From Candidatus Latescibacterota bacterium (GTDB lineage Bacteria > Latescibacterota > UBA2968): a stretch of 64,000 bases of DNA. The translations under genes were made by a program, and so were the position numbers. Where the stretch lies: assembly GCA_022821275.1 (NCBI GenBank), contig JAJEDY010000087.1, positions 1 through 64,000 of the forward strand. Direction: 5' to 3'. This document shows positions 24,897 to 36,783 of this stretch, piece after piece. The notes under the pieces were generated by a model. The model was not told the DNA's origin, made no database searches, and was given only the letters and a program-made list of their open reading frames with translations. The number at the start of each line of letters is the position of its first letter. The first letter of the stretch is position 1.

Positions 24897-26064
24897 AACA
24901 AATTACAAAACCGCCATTCTCAATGCGGTATCAAACCCCGAAACCTTTCTCAGGCTTACCCTGAGCCATCCGCGTCGCGGCATAATCTGGAACAAAGTCG
25001 CCGTCCGCATGGTCCAGATCAAAAACGCGCCCCACCTCCAGATCGCGCGATACAGCCGCACGCAAGACATCACGGAAAACATCCCCTTGACCGACGCGAA
25101 CGCCGCACTCGACGAACTCCTCGCCTTGCCCTTCGCACAAATCCACGTACAAAATAGTCACGAAGACCTGCACATTCGCATCACAAAAAAAGGCCGCGCA
25201 CTATTCAAACGCGCAAAACCCTCGCGTCCAGATACCCAACCCGCCCTATCGCACAACCGCGTCAAACACCACCCCCTATCCGACAACCGCCCCGACGCCT
25301 TCCTTCAGGGCCTCGGCATCATGGATCAAAACGGACGCGTACGCGCCTCCATGCGCGACAAATTCAAACAGATCAACGCCTTTCTCCACCACTTCCAACC
25401 CGTCATACCATCATCGAAACGCCCCCTCACCCTCATAGACTGCGGCTGCGGCAACGCGTATCTCACATTTGCAGCGTATCACTACCTGAACAACATCCAG
25501 AACATCCCCGCACAACTCATCGGCATCGACCACAACCCATCCCTCATCGCCAAATGTCGCACCCTCGCCCGTGATCTCGGCTGGACAGACCTCGCATTTC
25601 ACAATTCCAGCATCGCCGACTTCACACCCCAAACACCGCCCGACATCGTCTTTAGCCTGCACGCCTGCGACACAGCAACCGACGATGCCATTGCCCGCGC
25701 CGTACAGTGGAACAGCCCCGTCATCCTCGCAGCGCCCTGCTGCCAGCACGAACTGCGCCCACAACTCGACGCATCCGTCTTCGCACCCGTAATGGCGCAT
25801 GGCATCCTCAAAGGACGCACCGCCGACATCCTCACCGACGCCTGCCGCGCACAAATCCTGCGCATACTGGGCTATCGCACCGAACTCATAGAATTCATCG
25901 ACTCCAAACACACGCCCAAAAACATCCTCATCCGCGCAAAAAAAACCGCCCGAACAAGTGATCCAACCCTCGTTCGGGAATATCGCACCCTGCGCGACTT
26001 CTGGCACATCAACCCCAGCCTCGAACGCCTGCTTGCCCGCGAACTCGCGCCCCTTTTATCTTGA
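24886..26064 (+). CDS. Methyltransf_32-type SAM-dependent methyltransferase
   Basis: A 392-residue protein. The C-terminal half is a Rossmann methyltransferase with LIDCGCGNAYLTFAAYHYL as the SAM-binding loop, then FSLHACDTATDDAIA and APCCQHELRP, a combination typical of the Methyltransf_32 family (related to eukaryotic METTL25/RRNAD1). The N-terminal 130 residues are a separate domain of unknown fold. RNA or protein could be the target. The start overlaps the enolase-superfamily gene. Confidence 0.82.
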   Translation: MRCETNYKTAILNAVSNPETFLRLTLSHPRRGIIWNKVAVRMVQIKNAPHLQIARYSRTQDITENIPLTDANAALDELLALPFAQIHVQNSHEDLHIRITKKGRALFKRAKPSRPDTQPALSHNRVKHHPLSDNRPDAFLQGLGIMDQNGRVRASMRDKFKQINAFLHHFQPVIPSSKRPLTLIDCGCGNAYLTFAAYHYLNNIQNIPAQLIGIDHNPSLIAKCRTLARDLGWTDLAFHNSSIADFTPQTPPDIVFSLHACDTATDDAIARAVQWNSPVILAAPCCQHELRPQLDASVFAPVMAHGILKGRTADILTDACRAQILRILGYRTELIEFIDSKHTPKNILIRAKKTARTSDPTLVREYRTLRDFWHINPSLERLLARELAPLLS

Positions 26065-26086
26065 TCTTCCAAATTGGAGAACCCGC

Positions 26087-27484
26087 ATGAAATACCTTAT
26101 CCTGATCTGTATCTTGAGCCTATTACATCACCCGGCATTCGCACAAGACGGAAAAGCTCTGTACGCGACATATTGCGCGCAGTGTCACGGACCCGACCTG
26201 AGAGGGGGCAATGCACCGAGCATGGTCGATGGCATCTGGAAATACGGAGACGGACGCGGCTATCGCATCCGCAACATCAAAAACGGACTCACCGATTTAG
26301 GCATGCCGGGCTATGAAAAACAACTCACAAACAGACAGATCGCGATGATCGTGGATTTCATCGAACAACAAGAAAAAGAAGTGGGACAACCCAAACCCCC
26401 GCCACCCGACTTCATACAAACACTCGACTACGACATCAATGTCGATATCTGGGTCCAGGACCTGAAAATCCCCTGGGGAATCGACTTCATCGACCCACAA
26501 ACCGCATTGATCACCGAGCGTCCGGGCACATTGCGAATGGTAAAAAATGGCACACTCCTCCCCCCCGTCGCGGGAACACCTCAGGTCGTCCATGAGGGCC
26601 AGGGCGGATTAATGGACGTAGCAATAGACCCAAATTACGCTGAAAATGGCTGGATCTACCTCGCCTACAGCCATGAAATCGCCCACATAGAAGGGCAGCG
26701 CAGGTCCCCTGCAATGACCCGCATCGTACGTGGACACATCGAGAACAACGCCTATGTCAACCAGCAAGTAATCTATGAAGCCCCACATGAAACCTATCTC
26801 ACCACCCGGCATCACTACGGCACCCGCATCGTATTCGACGCGGACGGATACCTCTACTTTGCAATAGGAGACCGGGGCATACAAAACCAGGCGCAGGACC
26901 TGACCCGACCAAACGGCAAAGTCCACCGCATCCACACAGACGGCCGAATCCCCAAAGACAATCCCTTTATGAGCCAGGAGGGCGCCCTCAAAACCATCTA
27001 TTCCTATGGCCATCGCAATCCCCAGGGCATGGCAGTCAATCCCGTCACGGGAAAAATATGGGACGGCGAACACGGCCCAATGGGCGGTGACGAACTCAAT
27101 GTCGTTGCCAGAGGAAAAAACTACGGCTGGCCTGAAATCACCTACGGCCTCAACTACAACGGCACAATCGTATCCGACCACACGCACCACCCCGGGATGG
27201 AACAACCAACCCTGTATTGGAGACCATCAATCGCCATCTGCGGCATCAACTTTTACCAGGGCAACATGTTCCCCAAATGGCAAAACAAATTGCTCGTAGC
27301 ATCCTTAAAATACGAAGACGTGCGCGTCCTCTCCATTAATGGGGACCGCGTCCTCCACGAAGAAGTCATCCTGAAAAACGCGGGACGGGTTCGCGAAGCC
27401 ATATCCGGACCAGACGGCGCAGTGTACGTGGTCCTCAACCAGCCTGATATAATTTTGCGCTTAACGCTGAGTGAAGAGCGATAG
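26087..27484 (+). CDS. Cytochrome c-fused sorbosone/glucose dehydrogenase
   Basis: A 465-residue secreted protein. A signal peptide (residues 1-19) ends in HPAFAQ; a class I cytochrome c domain follows, with the heme site Cys30-x2-Cys33-His34 (CAQCH) and a distal Met in LGMPGYEKQ. From about residue 115 it is a GSDH-type beta-propeller (LKIPWGIDF, ITERPGTLRMV, GEHGPMGGDELNVV), the fold of PQQ-dependent soluble sugar dehydrogenases. Electrons would pass from the sugar to the fused heme in the periplasm. ATG 26087 with TTGGAGA upstream gives the correct signal peptide; a longer frame overlaps the previous gene. Confidence 0.9.
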   Translation: MKYLILICILSLLHHPAFAQDGKALYATYCAQCHGPDLRGGNAPSMVDGIWKYGDGRGYRIRNIKNGLTDLGMPGYEKQLTNRQIAMIVDFIEQQEKEVGQPKPPPPDFIQTLDYDINVDIWVQDLKIPWGIDFIDPQTALITERPGTLRMVKNGTLLPPVAGTPQVVHEGQGGLMDVAIDPNYAENGWIYLAYSHEIAHIEGQRRSPAMTRIVRGHIENNAYVNQQVIYEAPHETYLTTRHHYGTRIVFDADGYLYFAIGDRGIQNQAQDLTRPNGKVHRIHTDGRIPKDNPFMSQEGALKTIYSYGHRNPQGMAVNPVTGKIWDGEHGPMGGDELNVVARGKNYGWPEITYGLNYNGTIVSDHTHHPGMEQPTLYWRPSIAICGINFYQGNMFPKWQNKLLVASLKYEDVRVLSINGDRVLHEEVILKNAGRVREAISGPDGAVYVVLNQPDIILRLTLSEER

Positions 27485-27508
27485 ATTCATTCAGGAGCAC
27501 GGCATCTC

Positions 27509-29494
27509 ATGGCACTCGCGCAACCCGTAAACAACACCGAAGCCCTGCCCAACCGCGACCGCGTAACCGCGCGTTGTGTCCTGCTGGGACTGGGACTCGT
27601 CATAACCGTAAACACCTGGCCCATCTACGGACTCTATGTAATCCACATCAACCAGATGGTCTTCAGCTACATGGCGATGGCACTCATGATCCCATTTGTA
27701 CTGCTATCCCTGGGGCTGAACGTACTCTTGCGAAAATTCTGGCCCCGCGCCGCATTTTCTCCCCTCGAAATGGCCGTGGTCTTCTCCATGGGACTGGTAG
27801 GCGCATTATTCCCCCTCATGAATTTCACCGGCCTGATCATGGGGCACCTCGCGACCCCCTATTATTTTGCCTCCGCCCAAAATCGGTGGTCCGAATTCCT
27901 GCACCCCCACCTGCCGCACTGGTTATTCCCCACAGATGACAACGGGGCCATGCGCCTCTTCTTCGAAGGCCTGCCACCCGGCCATGCAATACCGTGGGAA
28001 GTCTGGATCGTACCCCTATTCTGGTGGTTTGCATTTGCAGGCGCAATCACCTGGACCTGCCTGTGCATTGCCGTAATCTTGCGACGGCAGTGGTCCGAAC
28101 ACGAAAAACTGCCATTTCCCGCGGCACAGGTCGCGCTGGAACTCGTACGAGAAGAAAACAAAAAAATATGGCCTCCTCTCGTGGGACGCCCGGCATTCTG
28201 GATCGGCATGGCAATACCACTCACCGTAATCTGCTGGAATATCCTGTCGTATTTCATGCCCGACTTCCCCAAAATACCCATCACGCGAGCGGGCGAAGGC
28301 GTCACATTCTTGCACATCAGCCGATATATTCCAGATCGGTACTTCTATATCGGAATACAATTCTTCATCGTGGGCTTTGCCTACTGGACCAGCCTGGATG
28401 TATTGTTCTCAATCTGGTTCTTTTACTTACTCGTCGTAGCCGAAGTCTATACCTTTAACCGCATCGGATACACCATTGGAACACCCGGCTTGTGGTCCTC
28501 CACACACGCAGCCAATGCCTGGCAGGCATTTGGCGCACTCGCCTGCATGCTATGCTGGGGACTGTGGATGGGACGCGAACACCTCAAAGGCGTCTGGCAC
28601 GCCATCAGAGGACGAAAAAAATTAGACGACGCCGAAGAACTCATGTCCTACCGCACAGCCGGCATAGGTGGCCTGGCCGGGTTGTTATTCATCATCGGAT
28701 GGCTACACACCGCGGGCATGGCTTGGTATGTGATCATCCCCTTTCTAATCGGCATGGGCATATTGTATATCGGCATCGCCCGGGTCATTGCCGAAAGCGG
28801 ACTCGTGTATTTGCGCGGCTCCATGATGCCCCCAACCTTCGCCCTCTACACCCTCGGCTCGGCGAATATCCCGGCCGCGAGCATGGCAAATTTTGCATTC
28901 TCTTTCGCGTATTTTACAGACGCCAAAAGCCTCGCCATGGCCAGCATGGCGCATTGCTCGTGGATCACAGCAGCCATAAAAGGACGCAAACGCATGGTCG
29001 CAATTGCCCTGGTATTAGCCGGCATAGCAGCGGCCATCTCATCAGTCGCATTCACACTATATCTGGGCTATGAAACAGGCGCGTATAACTTCAGAGCATT
29101 TGAATTTCGCACGCACCCGCGGATCTTCGACTACTGGATTCGACAGATGCAAACCTTTAACCCACCCGACTGGAAGCGAATTGGCTTCTTCGGCTTTGGC
29201 GCAGCCGGAATGGCACTCTTGACATTCTTGCGGTATCGCGTATCCTGGTGGCCCTTGCACCCGGTTGGATTCGCCATCATGGAAACCCAGGCCGTGCGGG
29301 GAACGATCTTCACAATCTTTCTCGTATGGCTGTGCAAACTGCTCATCTTGCAAATCGGCGGCATCGCCCTATACCGCAAAGGCCAGCCCTTATTTCTCGG
29401 CATCCTCGTCGGATTCATCCTCGGCGTGGCAATCTCGGCAACAGTAGATACCATCTGGTTTCCCGGCAGCGGGCATTCGGTTCACCATTGGTAA
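27509..29494 (+). CDS. DUF6785/DUF6784-type polytopic membrane protein (paralogue)
   Basis: A 661-residue, about 14-helix protein, a paralogue of 16351-18327 with the shared MALAQP start, RWSEFLHPHLPHWL (RWEEVLFDFLPWW in the other), WWPLHPVGFA, KLLILQIGGIALYR and GHSVHHW end. AGGAG precedes the ATG. It lies between the dehydrogenase and the first ATP synthase gene (six bases), so readthrough into the atp operon is possible. The transport substrate is unknown. Confidence 0.78.
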   Translation: MALAQPVNNTEALPNRDRVTARCVLLGLGLVITVNTWPIYGLYVIHINQMVFSYMAMALMIPFVLLSLGLNVLLRKFWPRAAFSPLEMAVVFSMGLVGALFPLMNFTGLIMGHLATPYYFASAQNRWSEFLHPHLPHWLFPTDDNGAMRLFFEGLPPGHAIPWEVWIVPLFWWFAFAGAITWTCLCIAVILRRQWSEHEKLPFPAAQVALELVREENKKIWPPLVGRPAFWIGMAIPLTVICWNILSYFMPDFPKIPITRAGEGVTFLHISRYIPDRYFYIGIQFFIVGFAYWTSLDVLFSIWFFYLLVVAEVYTFNRIGYTIGTPGLWSSTHAANAWQAFGALACMLCWGLWMGREHLKGVWHAIRGRKKLDDAEELMSYRTAGIGGLAGLLFIIGWLHTAGMAWYVIIPFLIGMGILYIGIARVIAESGLVYLRGSMMPPTFALYTLGSANIPAASMANFAFSFAYFTDAKSLAMASMAHCSWITAAIKGRKRMVAIALVLAGIAAAISSVAFTLYLGYETGAYNFRAFEFRTHPRIFDYWIRQMQTFNPPDWKRIGFFGFGAAGMALLTFLRYRVSWWPLHPVGFAIMETQAVRGTIFTIFLVWLCKLLILQIGGIALYRKGQPLFLGILVGFILGVAISATVDTIWFPGSGHSVHHW

Positions 29495-29500
29495 AATAAA

Positions 29501-29755
29501 ATGAAAGACCCCAATACTCACAAACCCTCATCACTCGGCCAGGCCTATCGCAGCGTCGGACCCTATTTAACCCTGGGTATTCAATTTATCGTGACAATAT
29601 TGCTATGTGTAGTTGCGGGACACTGGGCAGATGGTAAATTTGACACATCGCCCATATTTATCCTGATTGGTAGTCTGGTAGGCATTGCCGCGGGATTTTA
29701 CAACTTTTTTAAAGTCGTCTTAAAAATGGACCGCAAATCGGAGGAAGATGAGTGA
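29501..29755 (+). CDS. atpZ: AtpZ/AtpI-like ATP synthase assembly protein
   Basis: An 84-residue membrane protein with two helices, LGIQFIVTILLCVVAGHWAD and FILIGSLVGIAAGFYNFF, as in AtpZ/F0F1-ATPase subunit family proteins that lead atp operons. It overlaps the next gene as GTGA. The start context is weak, so translation may be coupled to the upstream gene. Confidence 0.8.
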   Translation: MKDPNTHKPSSLGQAYRSVGPYLTLGIQFIVTILLCVVAGHWADGKFDTSPIFILIGSLVGIAAGFYNFFKVVLKMDRKSEEDE

Positions 29756-30141
29756 GTTCTTTTATCAAACAAATTGCCGTAGTCCTGCTGGTATTATGGA
29801 TCCTCGGAGGATACCCGCTCTACCTGTGGCAGGGAACAAATGTCCTCATTGCCGCAGGGATTGGTTGTGCGATTTGCACCTTGAATGCACTCGCTGGCGC
29901 CTATCTCGCAATATGGGGTATGCGTCGGGACAACCGCACATTTATGACCGTCGTATTTGGCGGAATGGGGATTCGCCTAATTATTGTACTCATTTTCTTT
30001 TTTGTCGCCTTAAAATTAGTCAAACTTCACGTTTTTAGCTTGACTCTTTCACTATTTTTATTTTACGTAGTGTTTCAGATTTTAGAGATTCGGTTCTTCG
30101 TCGGGCGCCCGCCCGACAAAGCCAATAATTCAGGAGTCTGA
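29752..30141 (+). CDS. atpI: ATP synthase protein I-like membrane protein
   Basis: A 129-residue, four-helix protein in the position of AtpI. GTG 29752 overlaps the AtpZ stop and has GAGGAAG upstream. The third and fourth helices (IRLIIVLIFFFVALKL, LFLFYVVFQILEIRFF) fit the ATP synthase I chain family. It is thought to help c-ring assembly or ion supply. Sequence identity to AtpI is low, so the symbol rests largely on position. Confidence 0.7.
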   Translation: MSSFIKQIAVVLLVLWILGGYPLYLWQGTNVLIAAGIGCAICTLNALAGAYLAIWGMRRDNRTFMTVVFGGMGIRLIIVLIFFFVALKLVKLHVFSLTLSLFLFYVVFQILEIRFFVGRPPDKANNSGV

Positions 30142-30144
30142 CGG

Positions 30145-30948
30145 ATGGCAGCACAGGCAGAGGAGCAGCAAAGCGGCGGCAGTTTCATCCTCGAGCATAT
30201 CATAGACCATCACGAGCTTCACCTCGGTCCACTCCATATCCCCCTTCCTCATATTGAGCTTTTTGGCGTTGATATGTCCATTACCGGACACCTCGTCATG
30301 ATGTGGGTCGCCTCTCTATTACTCATTCTCACCCTGATCATTTCCACAAAACGACGCGGACTCATTCCCTCGGGCTTTGCCAATGCGATTGAAGCCATCG
30401 CCATATTTATCCGCGACGATATCGCCGTGCCCAATTTTGGAGAGCGGGACGCGTCGAAATACATGCCGTTCTTAATGACGGTCTTTTTCTTCATCCTCTT
30501 CTGCAATCTATTGGGCTTGATACCCTTTGGACAAACCGCAACCGGCAATATCAATGTCACGGCCACACTGGCGGGTATTTCGTTTGCAATGATGCTCGGC
30601 GCCGGAATCAAACACAACGGCTTATTCGGTTTTTTCAAAGGCCTGATTCCCCCTAATTTGCCCATTGCATTGCTACCGCTCATGATCCCGCTGGAATTTC
30701 TGGGCCTCTTGACCAAACCATTTGCACTGTGCATTCGACTCTTTGCCAATATGCTGGCCGGTCATGTCGTAATATTGTCTTTTATTGGCCTTATCTTTAT
30801 TTTTAAAACAATTTTTGTTGCTCCCTTTTCTATCGCTTTTGCACTGGCAATGTACTTGTTGGAAATTTTCATAGGTTTTCTTCAAGCTTATGTATTCACG
30901 CTCCTGACCGCCCTGTTTGTGGGCCTGTGTATTCATCAGGAGCACTGA
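30145..30948 (+). CDS. atpB: ATP synthase subunit a
   Basis: A 267-residue integral membrane subunit forming the ion half-channels. The essential Arg198 is in ALCIRLFANMLAGH, preceded by LEFLGLLTKPF. LGLIPFGQTATGN is another family hallmark. An amphipathic, His-rich N terminus precedes the first helix. AGGAG lies before ATG 30145. Confidence 0.96.
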   Translation: MAAQAEEQQSGGSFILEHIIDHHELHLGPLHIPLPHIELFGVDMSITGHLVMMWVASLLLILTLIISTKRRGLIPSGFANAIEAIAIFIRDDIAVPNFGERDASKYMPFLMTVFFFILFCNLLGLIPFGQTATGNINVTATLAGISFAMMLGAGIKHNGLFGFFKGLIPPNLPIALLPLMIPLEFLGLLTKPFALCIRLFANMLAGHVVILSFIGLIFIFKTIFVAPFSIAFALAMYLLEIFIGFLQAYVFTLLTALFVGLCIHQEH

Positions 30949-31221
<273 letters not shown>

Positions 31222-31310
31222 CAATACTGCAGTGGCATTGTTTAGCGTATTGTTGGTGTTTAAGTAAAATAAACCGCGCGAACCAAACGCGGTGAAAGAG
31301 AGACATAACA

Positions 31311-31805
31311 ATGGATTTGTTGAGTCCAAACCCCGGCTTGATCATCTGGACGCTCATCACATTTGTGCTCGTCTTGCTCGTCTTGAAAAAATTTGTTTGG
31401 GGACCGTTATTATCGGCACTTGACCAGCGAGAAACGCGCATCCGCGAAGCACTTGAGCAAGCCGAAAAAGCGCGTGCCGAAGCTGAAAAGTCCGCCGAAG
31501 AGAACAAGCAGGCACTCGCACAGGCGCAGGCAGAAGCTCAGGCTGCGATTAACAAAGCGCGCGAAGACGCCGAACAGGTCGCTCGGGACGTGCAAGCACG
31601 CGCCGAAGCCGAAGCCCAACAGCTTCTCGAACAGGCGCGTCGCACCATACAACAAGAGCGCAATCAGGCCCTTCAGACATTGCGTCAGCAAACAGCCGAA
31701 CTGGCGATTCTCGCTGCCGGACAATTGCTGGAGGAAAATTTGGACGACGAGCACAACAAAAAAATCGTAGATGATTTCATCAACCGCATGCCAGAACATT
31801 CCTGA
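31311..31805 (+). CDS. atpF: ATP synthase subunit b
   Basis: A 164-residue stator subunit. One N-terminal membrane helix ([19 protein letters not shown]) is followed by a long Ala/Glu/Gln-rich coiled coil from about residue 40 to 140. Only one b-type gene is present, so the stator should be a b2 homodimer. AtpH follows 15 bases downstream. Confidence 0.95.
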   Translation: MDLLSPNPGLIIWTLITFVLVLLVLKKFVWGPLLSALDQRETRIREALEQAEKARAEAEKSAEENKQALAQAQAEAQAAINKAREDAEQVARDVQARAEAEAQQLLEQARRTIQQERNQALQTLRQQTAELAILAAGQLLEENLDDEHNKKIVDDFINRMPEHS

Positions 31806-31820
31806 GTTCGGGAGTCTTTT

Positions 31821-32360
31821 GTGAGCCAGTCAGCCGTTTCCATCCGATATACCAGCGCACTGATCGACGCCGCGCAAGAAAGCGGAGTACTGGATCGGGT
31901 TGAAGCCGATGTACAGGCATTATTGGACCTATTGCACGCCTCGGAAGACCTGCGGGAATTTGTCGCAGACCCGATGATACAATCCGAACAAAAGCGCGCG
32001 GTATTGAACAATCTGCTCGCCGGAAAAATCGAGGACGTAACCCTCAGATTTTTGCTCTTACTGTGCGATAATCGCCGCGAGCGCGTACTGCCCGAATTGC
32101 TATCGGATTTCCTATCCGTATTGGAAGACCGGCGCGGTCAGGCCACGGCGCAAGTGACGGTTGCTGCGCCCCTATCGGCCGAACAGGAAACGCAATTAAT
32201 TGCAAAACTCTCGACCTATTCTGGCAAGCAGGTGCGATTGGAAACCACAATAGACGAACAATTAAAGGCCGGGTTTGTGGTGCGACTCGGTGACCGTGTA
32301 TTTGATGGCACATTGGCGACGCAACTCAACCGGTTGCGACAGCGCCTCGTGTCTGATTAA
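31821..32360 (+). CDS. atpH: ATP synthase subunit delta
   Basis: A 179-residue peripheral stalk subunit. The helical N-terminal domain ([20 protein letters not shown]) binds alpha, and the C-terminal part has the [19 protein letters not shown] pattern typical of delta. GTG 31821 with GGGAG upstream is the start. A family B repeat follows before atpA. Confidence 0.94.
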   Translation: MSQSAVSIRYTSALIDAAQESGVLDRVEADVQALLDLLHASEDLREFVADPMIQSEQKRAVLNNLLAGKIEDVTLRFLLLLCDNRRERVLPELLSDFLSVLEDRRGQATAQVTVAAPLSAEQETQLIAKLSTYSGKQVRLETTIDEQLKAGFVVRLGDRVFDGTLATQLNRLRQRLVSD

Positions 32361-32414
32361 CTTGCTAAAGCAGTACATCCCTTGCAGATATTTCGGGATG
32401 TGCAAAATCGCAAC

Positions 32415-32451
32415 CATCCGTGTTCATCGGTGTTTATCTGTGGTTGCTTTT
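32415..32451 (+). repeat. Dispersed repeat, family B, within the ATP synthase operon
   Basis: ATCCGTGTTCATCGGTGTTT followed by ATCTGTGGTTGCTTTT. It is nearly the same as 2914-2950 and fills most of the 109-base gap between atpH and atpA, where other junctions in this operon are mostly tighter. Confidence 0.75.
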
Positions 32452-32469
32452 AGAGAAGGCAGGCAAAAC

Positions 32470-33987
32470 ATGGCGACGAATTTACAGATTCGCCCCGACG
32501 AAATTTCGGCACTGCTCAAACAGCAGATCCTGGATTCCAGGACTGAAATAGATGTCTATGAAAGCGGCACCGTACAGCAGGTGGGCGACGGCGTGGCCCG
32601 CGTGCAGGGGCTGGGCAATGTGCAGACCAGTGAACTGGTCGAATTTCCCAACAATATCATAGGAATGGCACTCAACCTCGAAGAAGACAACGTGGGCTGT
32701 GTGTTATTTGGCGATGACACATTAATCCGCGAAGGCGACGAGGCCAAACGCACCGGACGCATTGCCGAAGTGCCCGTGGGCGAAGCCCTCCTGGGCCGCG
32801 TGGTAAATCCACTCGGCATGCCAATAGACGGCAAAGGCCCAATCAACCCCGAAGCAACCCTGCCCATTGAACGCAAGGCACCCGGCGTCATTGAGCGACA
32901 GCCCGTAACCGAAGCCCTGATGACCGGATTAAAAGTAATCGACTCAACCGTGCCAATCGGACGGGGACAGCGCGAACTGATCATCGGCGACCGGCAAACG
33001 GGCAAGACGGCAATTGGCGTCGATACCATCATCAACCAGAAAAACAGCGACGTAAAATGCATCTATGTCGCCATCGGACAAAAAGCTTCAACAGTGGCCA
33101 AAGTCGTGGCCGAACTGGAAGCCAATGGCGCAATGGAATACACCATTGTCGTATCGGCCACAGCCAGTGAACCCGCTCCGCTTCAATTCCTATCACCCTA
33201 TTCGGGCTGCTCAATGGGCGAGTATTTCCGCGACAAGGGCGAACACGCGCTGATCATTTACGACGACCTGTCCAAACAGGCGTGGGCTTATCGCGAAATG
33301 TCTCTGGTATTGCGCCGCCCGCCGGGCCGCGAAGCCTATCCCGGCGACGTATTTTATTTGCACTCGCGCCTGCTCGAGCGCGCCGCCAAAATGAGTGACG
33401 AACAGGGCGCGGGTTCGCTCACCGCATTGCCCGTCATTGAAATTCTGGAAGGCGATGTATCGACCTTTGTGCCCACCAATGTGATATCGATCACCGATGG
33501 GCAGATCCTGCTCAAACCCGAATTGTTCTACGCGGGTATCCGCCCTGCCATGGACGTGGGCGCGTCCGTATCGCGCGTGGGCAGTTCGGCACAGACGAGC
33601 GCGATGAAAGCCGTTGCCAGAACCATCAAAGCCGACATCTCGCGCTACAACGAAGTCAAAGCCTTTGCGATGTTCGGCACAGAGGGCCTGGATGCCTCAA
33701 CTCAAAATTTGTTGAACCACGGCGAAAAACTAATCGAAATCCTCAAACAAGACCAGTATTCGCCGATGTCACTGGAAGAACTCACCGTGGCACTTTTTGC
33801 CGCCAACCTGGTCGATGATCTGCCCACCGAAGACGTGCGGCGCTTCGAGCGAGAATTGCTGGCGCACATAGGCCACAGTGAGTTGATGGAAGAAATCCGC
33901 GAAAGCGAAGACTTGAGCGACGAAAATGCCGAAAAGCTCACAGAGATAATTGAGAACTTCAAACGCGGCTTCCGCGTTTCGGTATAA
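32470..33987 (+). CDS. atpA: ATP synthase subunit alpha
   Basis: A 505-residue non-catalytic nucleotide-binding F1 subunit. Walker A is [10 protein letters not shown], the start [20 protein letters not shown] is canonical, and [18 protein letters not shown] is the family signature. AGAAGGCAGG precedes ATG 32470; a longer frame reads through the family B repeat and the atpH end. Confidence 0.97.
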   Translation: MATNLQIRPDEISALLKQQILDSRTEIDVYESGTVQQVGDGVARVQGLGNVQTSELVEFPNNIIGMALNLEEDNVGCVLFGDDTLIREGDEAKRTGRIAEVPVGEALLGRVVNPLGMPIDGKGPINPEATLPIERKAPGVIERQPVTEALMTGLKVIDSTVPIGRGQRELIIGDRQTGKTAIGVDTIINQKNSDVKCIYVAIGQKASTVAKVVAELEANGAMEYTIVVSATASEPAPLQFLSPYSGCSMGEYFRDKGEHALIIYDDLSKQAWAYREMSLVLRRPPGREAYPGDVFYLHSRLLERAAKMSDEQGAGSLTALPVIEILEGDVSTFVPTNVISITDGQILLKPELFYAGIRPAMDVGASVSRVGSSAQTSAMKAVARTIKADISRYNEVKAFAMFGTEGLDASTQNLLNHGEKLIEILKQDQYSPMSLEELTVALFAANLVDDLPTEDVRRFERELLAHIGHSELMEEIRESEDLSDENAEKLTEIIENFKRGFRVSV

Positions 33988-34005
33988 GAGAACAAAGGAC
34001 CGGAT

Positions 34006-36242
<2,237 letters not shown>

Positions 36243-36247
36243 CAAAA

Positions 36248-36652
36248 ATGGCCACTTTTCAATTAGACATCGTAACACCCGAAAAAACCGTGTACTCCGG
36301 TGAAATTGAGCATTTTCAAGCACCGGGCGTTGACGGCAGTTTTGGCGTACTGGCGCGCCACCAGCCCCTGCTGGCCGCACTGGGCATTGGACGAGTCGGC
36401 TTCCGGGAAGCAGACGGCACCGAGCGCATCCTCGCCATCAGCGGTGGCTTCGCCAATGTGTCGGGGGACGGCGCAACAATCCTCGCAGAAGCCGCTGAAT
36501 TTAGCGATAAGATCGACATAGAACGCGCCCGCGCTGCGCGAGACCGGGCACAAGAGCGATTGGGCAACCGCACGCCCGATGTAGATGTAGAACGCGCACA
36601 AGCTGCACTGGGACGGGCATTTATACGCCTGCGCGTGTCAGGTGTTGAATAG
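36248..36652 (+). CDS. atpC: ATP synthase subunit epsilon
   Basis: A 134-residue subunit with the beta-sandwich N terminus (LDIVTPEKTVYSGEIEHFQAPG) and the C-terminal helical hairpin (DIERARAARDRAQERLG) that can inhibit ATPase activity. It closes the operon, five bases after atpD, before a strong terminator. Confidence 0.95.
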   Translation: MATFQLDIVTPEKTVYSGEIEHFQAPGVDGSFGVLARHQPLLAALGIGRVGFREADGTERILAISGGFANVSGDGATILAEAAEFSDKIDIERARAARDRAQERLGNRTPDVDVERAQAALGRAFIRLRVSGVE

Positions 36653-36674
36653 TATTTTTAAAAATAGAAATAAG

Positions 36675-36708
36675 AAAGCACGCTCTGTTTAGAAGCGTGC
36701 TTTTTTTT
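36675..36708 (+). terminator. Rho-independent terminator of the atp operon
   Basis: Stem AAAGCACGCT (36675-36684) with AGCGTGCTTT (36694-36703), nine-base loop, then a run of T to 36708. Confidence 0.93.
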
Positions 36709-36783
36709 CACAGGATGACTATTTTTCTGTATATAAATCCCAAACCTGTGCATTCACCGCGATTGAAAGGATAAGAATTAAAC

